Source: Dipetalonema caudispina (taxonomy: Eukaryota; Nematoda; Chromadorea; Rhabditida; Onchocercidae). Taken from it: a DNA stretch of 64,000 nt. The stretch lies in assembly GCA_013365325.1 (NCBI GenBank), contig JABVXV010000158.1, forward strand, positions 1 through 64,000, read 5' to 3'. The translations under genes were made by a program, and so were the position numbers. Under the pieces are notes generated by a model, which was not told the origin of the DNA, did not search any database, and saw nothing but the letters and a program-made list of their open reading frames with translations. Position 1 is the stretch's first letter. Each line of letters begins with the position of its first letter. Positions 1 through 12,660 of this stretch are shown piece by piece.

Positions 1-617
<617 letters not shown>

Positions 618-2980
618 TTAGGCCAATCTTTCCTCAACAGCAGCATATTTAGATAGTTTAGTTCGTAGCAAATACTGACACATGGATCCAGGTGCGATAC
701 CACTTACTGCTTCCAGTTCTAATTTGTTGCCGCATTGACGCATTCCTATTAGCTATAAAAATAATCATGGCAAATATATATGTCATGACAGTAAACAGTG
801 GATTTTACGTATGACACAACAACTTCGTTTTGCATGACTTATTTATTGAGAAGAGGAAGTTCACTTAACTAATAAATCCTCATTTTCCTAACGCTAATTC
901 CCTCCTTTAACAGGGCTAAGGATAAACTTTCCGACATCCTGAGACATATACTACGAAATATTGGGACATAAAATGGGGCTTTTCAAGATTGTCATCTTAA
1001 ATTATATGGTGCTAATGAATAAGCATGTAAGCCGGTCTAAAACTTGAAAATCTTTTTCGATGTACATTAAAGCAACAAACTTCATCTAAAAGTACTTTAT
1101 TTCCCAAGTTTGCAGTTATTACACAAAGCTTTTCCAGTTTCGCTAATTCACGCTTTTGAAGAGGAAGAAATTGTATAGCCGAAATAGCAAATCTGAAAGT
1201 AAAGCATCAGGATACCAGTAAATATCCGAAAACTGCATAACTGGGATGCGAAAAATGATGAAAACTAAACGCATCGCCCATAATTGTTTTCAGCAAAATT
1301 CAGTTTTCCTCACTTCTCTTTCTGAGTACAACATTTCTGGAAATATCGAATGCAGAAAGAAAGAACAGGAGGTATATCGTTTTTTTTTCTTTAAAGAAGA
1401 TTGTGTTTACTTCGGTAATTTACAACGTGACAATCCGATCCATTCAAAATGGGGTAATTTTCGATTTTCCATATCAAACTTCTTACTACAAGTGCCGTAT
1501 TTATAAGTCATCGCTATTTCAATACCTAAAAAAAAAAAAAAAAATAACAGTGACGAAATTTCAGTAACTATCATCAAAAATAGTTAGTAGTTTTGAGTGA
1601 ATCAAATGATATTTTGCGACACACATACCGTGTGGATCACAATCCAACAAGCCAAATAATGGAAGATTGCTCAGTTTCTTTAACATAATTCGCGTTGCAA
1701 CATCCGGATAACCTCTACCCTTAAAAACAAAATACAGTAACATTTGATGGATAATATGTAGGCATCACTCTTGATACCACCACTAACCGTTACAAGAAGT
1801 GCATTGGGAAAAAGTTTCAGAAATCCTTCGCTAATGAGTTTTTGAAAGATAGCATCCTTTTCGACCACTAATATGCACTGTGCAGTGGTAAAAAGATTTG
1901 CACCGGAAAAGTCATCAATGATAGTAGCTTTGAGTGAACAATCCACTGTTCCAGTGCTTCTACAAATTTTCAACTGGCCAATCACGAGCCCATGACCAGA
2001 TGATAACTGAAATTAAAAAATTATTAGAATCACTGAATACATTCAACGTTTGTGCATCTTTCAGTAGTCGTAAACAGATATCATGAATGAGGTCAACTGT
2101 TATACCACTATGATTTATTTTACACTGATTTTTGATGCTTTACCTTAGTAATTCTTTTTAAAAAAAAAAAGAATTAAACAAACTGTGCTACTATTCCTTT
2201 AGATTTACTTAATAATTAAAAATCCAGGAAATGCTAGATATCAGCTATTTCTCACTTACCAAATATCCGGAAGTTGGATCCATCCCAAGCCAACAGCAGA
2301 TTCGATTGATAGAACTATTCAAGTTTCGTTGCTCACCAAACAAATTCTTCTGCTCGTAAAAAAGATCGCTAAAAATACGAGAAAATCTATTTGAAAGTGC
2401 TTATGGAGTTTTGTAGTAATTTCATTTCTTGGCACTGATGAATATTTATTTCTATAGTCTAATCGATATCAGAAATAACTCGAGATGTTGTGAATTTGAT
2501 ATAATTTGACAAAATATTCAACAAACAATTACCGTTTCGTTTTATAAGCCTTTAACACTCGCAATTGATGTATCATAGAAATTGTTCGTAGCATTTGAGC
2601 AATCCATCGGCAATTTTTTGGAGTTAACTTCAATTTATATCCTTTATTGTTAATCGCACTAAAGAAATCCTTTGAAACTAAATGGTTGAATGTAAGCACA
2701 ATTAATTTAAATACATTCGATGCAATTACAGCCACTTTATCTTCCTTTTTCTAACAATTTCAGAATTCTTATCCAGTAATCAAACTGCTAACGGTATTTG
2801 CCAAACACAAAAAAAAGATAAAATACGGAACCGTGGATTAGATAATATAACGTATCCTTTCGGATTTTTGCCGATATCCACAAGTGATTTCAAAAATGCC
2901 AAGCAGCATTGTTCGATGTGATGTGACACAGAATCAATGATATTTGTATCAGAATTTTCCCGCAAATCCAATGAAAACAT
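618..2980 (-). CDS. spo11: SPO11 meiotic DNA double-strand-break transesterase
   Basis: Type IIB topoisomerase-like (TOP6A) protein that makes meiotic double-strand breaks through a tyrosine-DNA link. Eight exons give a phase-consistent frame of 380 aa (human about 396): 2980-2827, 2740-2533, 2368-2260, 2006-1788, 1719-1629, 1525-1411, 1192-1081 and 752-618. The catalytic tyrosine is Y125 in TKRDLFYEQKNLFG. The Toprim metal site shows E206 in LVVEKDA and D256/D258 in LLDCDPHGIEI. The C-terminus aligns with the family end through NKLELEAVSGIAPG and QYLLRTKL. The start is the only Met in frame at the head of the first exon. The least certain junction is exon 1 to exon 2, where the acceptor was chosen to keep phase. 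The donor GTTTGT after 1081 is weak. All key residues are present, so I infer a functional gene. Confidence 0.88.
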
Positions 2981-4391
2981 TCCTGAAAATGACGTGATAT
3001 CTAAGAATTAAAAAGGAAATGAAGAAATTTGCTTCTGATTTTCAAAATTCATGCTGGAAACTTTTCACTTTTTTTTTCCAATCCGTAGTAGCAAATTAAT
3101 ATCGGGAAGTATTAATTAGTTTGACTGCAAGTAGTATCTTGATCACGAGTTTTTTTTTTGGCAACCAAAGCTACATAATTGAAATCAACAGTAATGGCAA
3201 CTTGTCATTGGTAAACTTGGTTTTTAATTAATTAAATTAAAGAAAAATTGCACAAACACAAACTGGTACATCAAAGAGCAAAAACTAACACACGTTACAC
3301 GTACTGGACAAAGAGGAGATAGTAAATTTAAAAACTTCCGTCTAATCTAATCAGTTCATGTTTCCAACTTTCTCGCCATCATATTTCGATTGGTTTAACC
3401 AACAAATAGATTAAAAATGAAAATTTGATATCTGCCGTAAAACTCCTCCGGAAAGAACGATCATGGATGGTTATTTCTGAATATGTTAATGCACGTTTCC
3501 CTAATTCGACAAATTTTTCGGAGCAGTGTAATCCCTCCCACTAAACTATTTTGCTAGAAAATTCTTCCCCACACTCAAGGCTAACCTATCATCATAGACT
3601 TTCAAGCATGCTCATGATGTATTCATCATGATTTTATGATACGCCAGTTTTCTGCAAGTTACAAGCATTCTCCACCGTGATTTTAACGGAATCGAAATAA
3701 TCTTGTATGGAACTCTGCTTCCTGGAATTCAAGAATCTAGTCGCTAGCTTTCAATTTCGAAGTACGACATCAAAACTTCTCAGACCCTCTAATTCGATGA
3801 GAAATATCACTGAGACCCAGTGAAATACCGAAATCAAGCCAACTAGCCTTCTCTATCCATATATATTCACCACCTACTTGGCTCCAATATCAAAGTCGGC
3901 AAATATAAGTCCCTTTCCTCTTTACGATGCTACCTGACAATGCGTGATATTTACTAACTGCTATCCATGAGAGGACATACTTCATCAATCCACATCTAAT
4001 TTCGTTTAAATTTACTGCAAAGTTCATCCACCCTATGAATCATGCTTGCAACTCTCTACTCCGCGCTCCGGTTAATAACGCATCTTTGCTCCGAAAATTT
4101 GAAACATTTTTTTATTTGGAATTTTCGGAACGAAGATGAAACACACATATCCTAATTTCCTGCAAGATGAAACCTGTCATAACAAAACAGCTTTTATTGC
4201 CACTTTCATTCTATTCCTTGTTTCTTCGTTTAATCTGGTTAGAGTTGCTTGTTAAATCACAATAATGAGACCAAATCTTTTAAATACTTGTAAATATGAA
4301 CAAGGAAACATTAAAAGCAACGAGTAATCGAACATATTCACAAAGCAAAGCAAATATACATAAGGATATAAGAACGTAACGACAAGTCTTT
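2981..4391. other. Intergenic, SPO11 5' side to CHTF18 3' side
   Basis: About 1.4 kb of AT-rich sequence between two genes on the minus strand. No coding exon or RNA gene is recognisable. It should hold the SPO11 promoter and the CHTF18 3' UTR. Confidence 0.6.
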
Positions 4392-7300
4392 TTAGGTTGA
4401 GAATAAATCTTTTATCGTAACTCGTCGCCTTATAGCACTAGATGATCCCGAGTTGTAGCAGAACGTAATTCCCGTTCCAAACTTGCCAGGCTTAATCAAC
4501 TCTTCCTTCATATTCCCTGGTAAATTACCAACGGTTGCGTTAGCCAAAGCATCTACATTCCGCAGTTTTTCCAGTTCAATCTTAATAGAGAAAACGCTAA
4601 TGAAACAATAAAAAATATAACGATTTTGAGCATACTTGGTAAAGTGGTTGCAGATTGGAAAGGATGCAATATTCTGACACTGCCTGACTATCGCTATCTT
4701 CGCACTATACACATTGCTTAAATTAGTAAACCACTCAGCGAAACAATACAATGGAACTCAAACCTCATGTGCTATTATCTGTCTTGCGGCATTGGACAAT
4801 GTATTCGAGGATCGATTTTTCTGGCATGCATCACCGTCGGTAAACATAACCAGCTGGTCGATGGCACTGAAAATAAAGGATATCACCTGACTCAGTGGAA
4901 TGCGTTCGATAAAAACTCGCTGCAACTTACGGTTTAAAAACAAAATTGACGGATCCATCTTGTGAAACAGAGGTGAAGGTGAGAGAATATGTACGCATGA
5001 TGCTAACAATCGAATGTAAAAGGCTAAGTTCTCGAACACTGTACAGCTGGGTGTTCATCTGAAACAAAAAAAAAGGTTCATAAGATATAGGTTTCCAGTC
5101 AGGAAGTTATCTATGCCATAATCACGAGTTAATATCCGCTACTTCCACTGACATCGCAAACATGATACAATTAAAAAATGAAGAAACTTCAAAGATCAAC
5201 CGGTTTCAAATCCGGTTGCACAATACAGATGAGATACGGCAAAATTTCAAGTAAAACTGTTGATAATGAAAGATTTTTCTGTGTTGCTCCAGCTCGCACG
5301 CTTTCTACTATTTCCACAGACTGCTCAGAACGCTGTACTGCACTCTGGAATATTCTTCTGTTTAAAAAATAATAAACGAACCTAACTTCTTCTGTATGCC
5401 ATAGTTACAAAGAAAGGCTGAAAAAAGGCAAAAGAAATCATCGTAAAAAGAACGAATTACATGATATTCTGTTGGGAAGTTCAGATGTGTTCGACCTCTG
5501 CAGCATAGAAGCATATGCATGCTGACACATACAGCGGACAAATATTTCAGCAAGTTATAATCCTGGACACTATTCACGGATGTAATTATTCGATCATAAT
5601 AACACAACTGACGAATCGCCATAGAAGCCTGAAACTCGGGTTAGCCACTACTGATTGAGGGAAAAGCCAACCAAACGTTCACTAAGATTATCAATCAGAC
5701 GAGAATTTCACACGAAATCAAGATTCCAATATAAAAATTGGAATTTCGATATTTAATCCATAAAATAAAGCAGAGATACTCTCAAACTATTTCCCAGACA
5801 AGCAGAAAGCATTATAGTATCCTTGCTCTTCGGCTACAGAAGTAAAAAAAATTGCATCCATCAGAGCTAACAATCACTGAGTAAACGGACTTTCGATCAG
5901 TGCATCGAATGCGTCTAATGATGCTGACTATTCTGGTTTAGCCATAAGGAGGTTAGGCTAACGATAATATTGTATCTTGAAATTTTGACCTCATATGACC
6001 AATAATCGGCAATGTGTTCTTAATCTTAAGTAGTTAAATGTTTTCATAAATTACCTCGTCGCGATTAAGTATTACAAAATCGCTACCCCACCATAACATG
6101 ATGAATGCCTAAGTTAGAAAATGATACTTAGTAAATAAAAAAGTTTATGAAATAGTTTACATTCATCAGCACACTTGCACTTTTGCTATTCAAATAGTTG
6201 GTGAAAAGTCCCATATAGAAGCGATCAGTTTCGCTTCCGTGTAGCTCCGAAATAAGTGTAATTTGCTTGACGCGTGAAGTTATATCTTGAATTCGGCCAT
6301 TTGTATCTACATGTCGAGAAATTTCGAAAACTGAAGCCCACGAATCGAACAGTGACTTATCGCCAAACTGTTTTTCACGTTTGCAAAACTACAAATGCCT
6401 TCATTTGAACGAAACTGGCTGCCAGTAAAGTCAGTACGATGAAAAGAGTTGCAAACAGGAAATCGAGTACTGTTAACCTTACTCTGGTCTACGATGTATA
6501 ATAAAAATTATCAAGATGGTGAAATTAAACAGGAACGTATACTTTCAGAACAGCTTTTCGATCGATAATAGCGCAGTTTTTAGATGCAATAAATTGCAAG
6601 TTGTTAATTGCGGAACGGAGATCCCGTGAACATACATCAATAATTTCCGATAGTGCGCTTGATTCAACTTTCAGATGTTCTAATTTCGATATCTAAACAG
6701 AAGGATTGACAATTTTGTTAAATATGTCAGAAATGGGGACGCATTTACTAAATTTCATCCAGGAATCAATGGAAAAATAAGTTTCAGCAGTTAAAAATCA
6801 TTTTCCTCAACTTATATGTCTGATTCTACAAACCGCACTTTTGCGATTTTTTAGGCGGTCCAACTACCGTTATTTATCAATAACGGTAGTTAGGATTTTA
6901 AACCCAATCCACTACTATAGATATAAAAACAAAAATTTAAGCTTCGGAAAATTTATTATAACACAGTTGAAAGAAAGATTAAGCCTGGCACCCCAAACAT
7001 TATTCACTACATTTTATAAAACATCTAACCAACGAAAATGAGTTTGGCCCAACTAGAAAAGCAAGGGAGCAAAAGATACTGGGTGTGTCATTACGAGACC
7101 ACAGAGAGGATAAAATAACGCTGTTAATGCAATCACCAGCAAGATACGTGGGGTGTAACCTAGATTCAATTTGTTTGGTAAGTACGAATAAAAATGAATG
7201 CCTCTTGGAGTCTTATGGTTAAACGCTTTTCGTCAGTTCTCGACAACTGTAACACTAGACCAATTAATCGCAATTCGCGCAAAGAAGGAGTGTACCTGTA

Positions 7301-9830
7301 ATAAAAATATCAATACTTCTACACTGAAAAATATAAGAGCACTATCAAATTACATCTGGATCAAAACGATTACGGGTTTTTTTTTTTTGTACTGAGAACA
7401 TGCACTAACAGATTGTTGCATATGCATATTACTGGTCGTCGAAGTGAATGTCTTCCAGTTGCAGTTACAGCTTTACATAAATAATGAATGGACTGCGTTG
7501 GTGCGCCATCTATTTCATCCAAAATAAGACAGTTTGGTTTGGAACCCTGCAAAACAAACTTTTCTACAAATAAACCAATTCTAATCTATGAGACATTTGA
7601 AAAATAAATGAATTTTTTCAAAAGAAATCTCGTTCTTACAGCATCCAAACTCCTTGTGGTTCGTAAAGCATCCTCAAAGCATTTTTCGAAATCCGCAGTA
7701 TTTCGCTCGTCGCTGAAAAGATGGGTGGGAAATACCAAAAATACAGTATACATGTTGAAGTGTAGTGGAAAGTGTTAACAAGAAAATAGCACTAAAAGTT
7801 TTGGAGAACTTCAACAACCAAATTAAGGGATTACAAAATTTCCATGAAATTTGAAGTTCAGGAAGAAGTTAAACAGACGAAGGAAAGAACAATGTAACAA
7901 TGTTAGCAAAATTAAATAAATTTACCTAGCATTTAAACTGACTACTCGATATCCAGCATGTTGTGCTACCAATGTTGCTAGTGTAGTTTTACCAATACCA
8001 GCAGGTCCAGCTAGGAGAACTACCTAAATATATTTATTCGAATTTTTTCAAATGTTCTTGATCTAACGAAAAACAAACAGACATGAGATATCATGTTTTC
8101 GGCAAAAAAGAAATACTTTATGTAATGGGCGTCTTGGCCTTTCATTGCTCAAGATGAGTTGCTGTTGATTTGAAGTACCTCTCAGGACGACATCAGGGAC
8201 AGCCCTATGAAAGACACACTCGTCCCACAGTCTTAACCAATTTAGTAACAAACGATTCACAGTCTGAAATTGATTCGTTCTCGGGAAATCCATTGAAATA
8301 TGTCACAAGTTTTGCCAAGCTCTCGATGTAAATAGGTCTAATCATATCAAAGAAAAACAGAAGTACCTCGTCACTAATGAGATCAGCATAAGTATGCGGC
8401 GCATATTTCTCAACCCACAACTTATCTTGAATAAATGCAGACTCTTCTTCCATATCTTCGGGAACAATATCAGGAACTTCAAAGTCAATCCCAGAATTCA
8501 ATACTTTCTCGGTGAAACCAAACTTCAACGTATCACTTCGTAATTTATCATTGCCTTGGTTATCAACCGTTTGTTCAGCACTCCTTAACATTATGTAGAA
8601 TCTGCAAATAATCCCCATCATAAAACCTGCTAAAATATAATAAGTTTGCCTCCCTGAATCTTGATCCAGGATTCTTAACGTTCGACAGATTTTCCAAAAA
8701 CTATCGAAAACATCCTCAAAAATATCCACTCCTGGTATACGAAGACTTTCACTTTACTAATTGTTCCGACCTCTGTAGGACTGTAGGAGCTGTAAAACCG
8801 ATCCATGGCGCACCACCACACGGTGGGTACAACAACACTTCGCTTTTTTTCGGTTTTCCCGATACACTTTGTTTAGTCCCTTCTTCACCTGTTTGTGAAT
8901 CTGCTAAGCAACGTCTTTTCCGAGCCTATAAATGGCTACAGATAACTTATGTATGACTAGTTAATACATTTCGGAACTATGAAGTTTGACTTTGAAACGT
9001 TTGTCACGTAACGTAGTTAGATTTATTATGTACCAGAAAGATAATACATGTTTTATAGATGCAACCAAAAAATGGAATCCAGAAAATTTAAAAGCATTTG
9101 GACCCATGTACTATCATCCTCAAAGGAATCAATCCCGAAATATTCCACCTAACTCACCCATAAAATGCGTCGTGTAAGGCGTTCAACCATTTCATTGCCA
9201 CGAGTTTCTCGTCTCATATCGCGTTCATTTTCATAATTATCACAGTTTACTCGCATATGCCAATCTGTAAATACTCATAAGTTCATCGACAATTTAAGAA
9301 GCTAAGAAAGTTAGAGGTATTTCGCACATGTTCAATTCCAAGTCTCATTAAGATGAACACTGCCCTTAAAACCGCCGATCAACCATTCTGCTGTTCCACC
9401 TAGTAAGACGATCATATGTCGAGAATAGATTTATGGATGAATGACCAGAACACGGACCGTTAAACTCCGTTTAATTCAAAAGTTGTCAGTAATTACTGAA
9501 CTCACATCGGCATATAAATCATGCTGAAACGTGAGCAAGGGAGAAATCAGTTACATACCAAGTGCATCACAGTCATCAGCTACTACTGTCCGTTTTGGCG
9601 GTCTCCTTACGACGTCGTTCAAAATATTTATCGATGAATTGCTTTGTGCATCTGTCTCTCTGGAGAAATTTTGGTATGAGAACAAAAAGTTCTATTAACT
9701 ATGAATGAGGTGACCATTACATCATATGACGGCATATAATCAAATATAAAAAAAGGACGAAAACTAACCCATAATTCAAGGCACCGTCTGCAAAATTCAC
9801 TTCAATCTCATTATAAATATCTGGATCCAT
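4392..9830 (-). CDS. chtf18: CHTF18/CTF18, large subunit of the alternative clamp loader
   Basis: AAA+ ATPase of the CTF18-RFC complex, which loads PCNA and supports sister-chromatid cohesion in the nucleus. Seen in order: proposed start MDPDIYNEIEVNF at 9830; LWVEKYAPHTYADLISDE (about 8420-8367); Walker A in LAGPAGIGKTTLA (about 8015-7975); Walker B in NCLILDEIDGAP (about 7535-7490); RRPVICICNN; and the sensor region CSRDLRSAINNLQFIAS (about 6640-6590). The C-terminal part includes WASVFEISRH, AFIMLWWGSDF and NTQLYSVRELSLLHS, and ends SSAIRRRVTIKDLFST, the conserved CTF18 tail. At least a dozen exons. The N-terminal junctions between about 9.4 and 8.6 kb do not all resolve in phase and are approximate. 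The start follows an acceptor-like TTGATTCAG, a plausible trans-splice site. Confidence 0.9.
6862..6891. repeat. Perfect 13-bp hairpin in a CHTF18 intron
   Basis: AACTACCGTTATT at 6862-6874 and its exact reverse complement at 6879-6891 are separated by the tetraloop TATC. It lies in the intron between exon ends near 7202 and 6692. No similar copy was noticed elsewhere in the window. Confidence 0.8.
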
Positions 9831-9840
9831 CAGTTCATTC

Positions 9841-9842
9841 CT
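9841..9842 (-). promoter_or_regulatory. Candidate trans-splice acceptor for CHTF18
   Basis: On the minus strand TTGATTCAG ends here, 11 nt before the proposed CHTF18 start codon. No upstream exon joins in frame, so a spliced leader is the natural explanation. This is inferred from position and sequence only. Confidence 0.4.
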
Positions 9843-9887
9843 GAATCAAGTAAACAAGGAAGACACAGTCCTCCTTACAATCACGAT

Positions 9888-10253
9888 TTACGCAACCCAT
9901 AGACCATTCAGAAATTCGGTTCCCTCTATGTCGTCCCCTCTCTCGACAACCACCAACATTTCCCTCCTCCACGCCCTATTTCCCGAATGGGCCAAATCAC
10001 CGACTTTGGTCCGATACTTTGGAATAAAATACGCGGATACTCCTAGACAAAAGTATGCGAAAAATAACAAGCCCATCAGTACAGGACCAAATGTGCAAGC
10101 AGTCAGGAATATTTCTGGAAAATTAAGTAACCGGTAAAGTATTGCAGGTATTATAGGGGTGTACACTCTTACAACAATAAAGTATATGTAGGAGAAGAAT
10201 ACTTCTAGAGGGATATGTAGTTGAATATTTCTGAAGGTTTTGTAACCGCGTGT
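9888..10253 (-). CDS. Candidate last exon of an unrecognised membrane protein
   Basis: An open frame on the minus strand is richer in G+C than its surroundings and encodes two strongly hydrophobic stretches, around FFSYIYFIVVRVYTPIIPA and FGPVLMGLLFFAYFCLGVSA. A polar tail (KYRTKVGDLAHSGNRAWRRE) and a TAA stop at 9888-9890 follow. I do not recognise the family. The stop is only 58 nt upstream of the CHTF18 start on the same strand, an operon-like spacing. The 5' boundary is uncertain: acceptor-like sites at TTCTAG and CCTTCAG do not match the phase of the candidate exon near 10.8 kb. The opposite strand is also open for about 70 codons, so strand assignment is not secure. Confidence 0.35.
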   Translation of the reverse strand, partial: TRGYKTFRNIQLHIPLEVFFSYIYFIVVRVYTPIIPAILYRLLNFPEIFLTACTFGPVLMGLLFFAYFCLGVSAYFIPKYRTKVGDLAHSGNRAWRREMLVVVERGDDIEGTEFLNGLWVA

Positions 10254-10351
10254 GATTTGCATACTAGAATAGCTTGAACAAAAAATTTGTATTTGATAGA
10301 AAACATTAGTAAAAACATTACAGAGATGCAAGACTGAAAAGACAATAAAAA

Positions 10352-10455
10352 TAACATTAAAGTAATAATAATAGTAATAGTAATATAATAATAATAGTAA
10401 TAATAATAATGATAATAATAATAAATAACAATAATAATGATGGTAAATAATAATA
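10352..10455. repeat. Degenerate (TAA)n array
   Basis: Imperfect TAA/AAT repeats broken by GTAATAG-type variants. The long open frames seen across it are low-complexity artefacts. Confidence 0.85.
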
Positions 10456-10741
10456 CTTCCAAAACTGCATCGTGCATTTAGCATGCATAACATCGAGCAA
10501 ATCATTGCAGAGGAACAACATACAGCTTCCTTTTCTTAGTCTCACTTTTTTCATGTCACATATGAGAATAAGAACAATGTGCAAAACAGAACAAGAAAAA
10601 GAACGATGTGCAAAAAAAAGAACTGACAACAGACACAAATAAACAAACAGAATGGATGGTACGAGGAACAATAAACAAAAAGAAAAGAGAAAGTTGGATC
10701 ACAGCGCATAACGGCTTAGAAGAAAGCAAAGAGAACAAACC

Positions 10742-10840
10742 ATATCCGCATTAATTAATATTTGACCGGGCCAATGGACACTAACAACTCTACCAGTTAT
10801 CGTGATACATAATAATGCCGCCACACCAGTTATAACCACT
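10742..10840 (-). CDS. Candidate exon with one transmembrane segment
   Basis: On the minus strand, after TCCACTTTTAG, the frame reads VVITGVAALLCITITG and then RVVSVHWPGQILINADM. It ends at a possible GTTTGT donor. It could belong with the hydrophobic exon at 9888-10253. I could not join the two in phase, so an intermediate exon or an error in one boundary is needed. Family unknown. Confidence 0.3.
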
Positions 10841-11443
10841 AAAAGTGGATATTTTGTTTTGATCCAAACTTAAGGAATTCTACTGAATCCTCCTTGAAAT
10901 CCAGATATTTCATTAGATTTCTTACTTACTCAACTTTAACTTCCCAGAAATTGCAAATGATAAATCGAATCACGAAGAACCCAAAACCAAAACCCTTCTC
11001 AGTAATATGTGGGAGGTGATGAATCAACAGATGGAATATAAAAAGTAATGTATAAGCAAATTGAAGACCGCTAGAGTAACAAAGCTGTTATTAATGATAA
11101 ATGAATGAATCAATGAACGCTGATACCATATTCAATGCCAAATAATAACAAGAAAGATACTTAAATCCTACCCATTCCAAATATTATTTATTCAACCAGC
11201 AGTATCTATGAAAGTTAGCTTACAGTAGTGACTGCCAAACGGTTTAATTACATAGGTTCATTGTAGCTAAATTAACTACAGCTGACAACACTCTCCATAA
11301 AAATAACCATCAATTACAGAGAATGCTAAATAAAACACCTACACATTAACAAAAAAGTTAAGACTGGATAATGCAAATTTTCTAAGATTATTTAGGAAAA
11401 CTGTCCAATTCAAAATCAAGATATTTTTTTATAATCATAAAGA

Positions 11444-11660
11444 CATCCTGGAAATTGCCCTTTTGCAAAAATACTAAGATCATACGAAAGAAATCCAGAT
11501 ACCCTAGTCGTAAACAAGACACATTTAAAGGAATACATGACAACCATCCTGGAAACTATATTTGTCCAAACATACTAGGATTCCACAGGAGATATCCTAG
11601 AAATTGCCGTCGTCGGAAGCACGACGCATCCAAGGGATTATATTATAGATGTTCTAGAAC
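11444..11660. repeat. Diverged tandem repeat, unit about 101 bp
   Basis: CATCCTGGAAA at 11444 recurs at 11545 (101 bp apart). A related GTTCTAGAACTG lies near 11650. Within each unit the blocks AATACTAAG/CATACTAGG, CCTAG and AGGAATACAT/GGGATTATAT align. The open frame across it looks like repeat sequence, not a gene. Confidence 0.5.
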
Positions 11661-11892
11661 TGTCTGCTAAAGAAGAATGAATGGTAAGAGATTAAAAATT
11701 TAAAAACCAAAATTTATAAGATGTAGAATTTATGTAGAAAAAAGCACAAAATTCAAAACTTAGGGGAAAATTATTAAAAAAATAAACCTAAAACAGATGG
11801 GAAAAAATATAGCCATTACGGCGAATAGATTCCCTATTGTAAAAGAATATTAAAATGTATGTGTGTTTGAATATAATATTCAAAATTCTTAC

Positions 11893-12261
11893 ATCCTTGA
11901 ACCCTGCATCTGGGGTGGATATAACATATAAAATATGAGTGACACGTGTTGCAAAGATTATGAATTACCACGTGAAAAAAAACATAACACATAAGGCATA
12001 TAGTGGTGCCCCACATCTATAACAACAAATGGGGAAAAAAAAATGCTAACTAGCAAAAAACTGAAAACATTAAAAACTAAGAAGGACCTAGCAAAATTTG
12101 TTGTAAGCTAAAAGCATCAAATTTTGCTTTTAATATATCAGAACGAATTTTAAAATGTATGCTATTACTGAAGAATTACCTTCGACAAGGAACCTGTGTT
12201 AACGAGAGAGCTGAGGAGTGGTGGTGGTGAAAAACGAATCTAGTGAGGCACTATATTTATA
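11893..12261 (-). promoter_or_regulatory. TATA-like element and possible leader exons of a minus-strand gene
   Basis: On the minus strand TATAAATATAG lies at 12261-12251. About 70 nt downstream CGAAG|GTAATTC (12180) resembles a splice donor. Further down, CACCCCAG is followed by ATGCAGGGTTCAAGGAT and the strong donor GTAAGA (11909-11893), which could be a tiny first coding exon MQGSR. Nothing confirms that these belong together or to the membrane-protein exons at 10.8-9.9 kb. Confidence 0.3.
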
Positions 12262-12509
12262 CAAAAGATCCCGGTTGAACTTGAAATACGAGAAAAACTG
12301 GAATATAAAAATAAGTAAAAATTTGAAGGTGTTAAAGGGCTCAAGGAACCTTCCAGGTGAGCACATTTTTGACTAAATCAGCGTTGATATGGTTCATGTA
12401 TTTCCAAAAGTATTCTTAAAAAAAAAATTGATGCCTGCAACTCTGGTAAAAACTTATCTCATTATCACGGTGGAAGATCACTGAGCAAATGTCTTCTGAG
12501 ACTTCATAA

Positions 12510-12515
<6 letters not shown>

Positions 12516-12547
<32 letters not shown>
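12516..12547. repeat. Poly(A) tract, 32 A
   Basis: A homopolymer run just downstream of the G3BP stop on its 3' side, followed by AGAAAAG-type decay. Confidence 0.95.
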
Positions 12548-12549
<2 letters not shown>

Positions 12550-12660
12550 AAAGAAAAAGCAACGTCAGGTTAGGGAATCGCATGTACACACTACAGTTAT
12601 GATTTGCTTGCTTGACTGATTGATAATCGCTGATTGATGGAGGGAGTTTACCAATAAATA

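Noticed and set aside
4758..5039. Open frame MFENLAFYIRLLASCVHILS on the minus strand
   Set aside because: It is out of frame. The real CHTF18 reading of the same bases is NTQLYSVRELSLLHSIVSIM, which matches the family.
5197..5219. CAACCGG...CCGGTTG inverted repeat resembling a tRNA T-arm
   Set aside because: It lies inside a CHTF18 exon, the loop length is wrong, and there are no acceptor, D or anticodon stems around it.
10205..10671. Overlapping long open frames rich in Leu, Ile and Tyr on the minus strand
   Set aside because: They are produced by the TAA/ATT repeat and a long pyrimidine-rich stretch. No splice-consistent exon or motif could be found there.
11455..11670. 71-codon plus-strand frame rich in Arg, Lys and Cys
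   Set aside because: It runs through the diverged 101-bp repeat and looks like translated repeat sequence.
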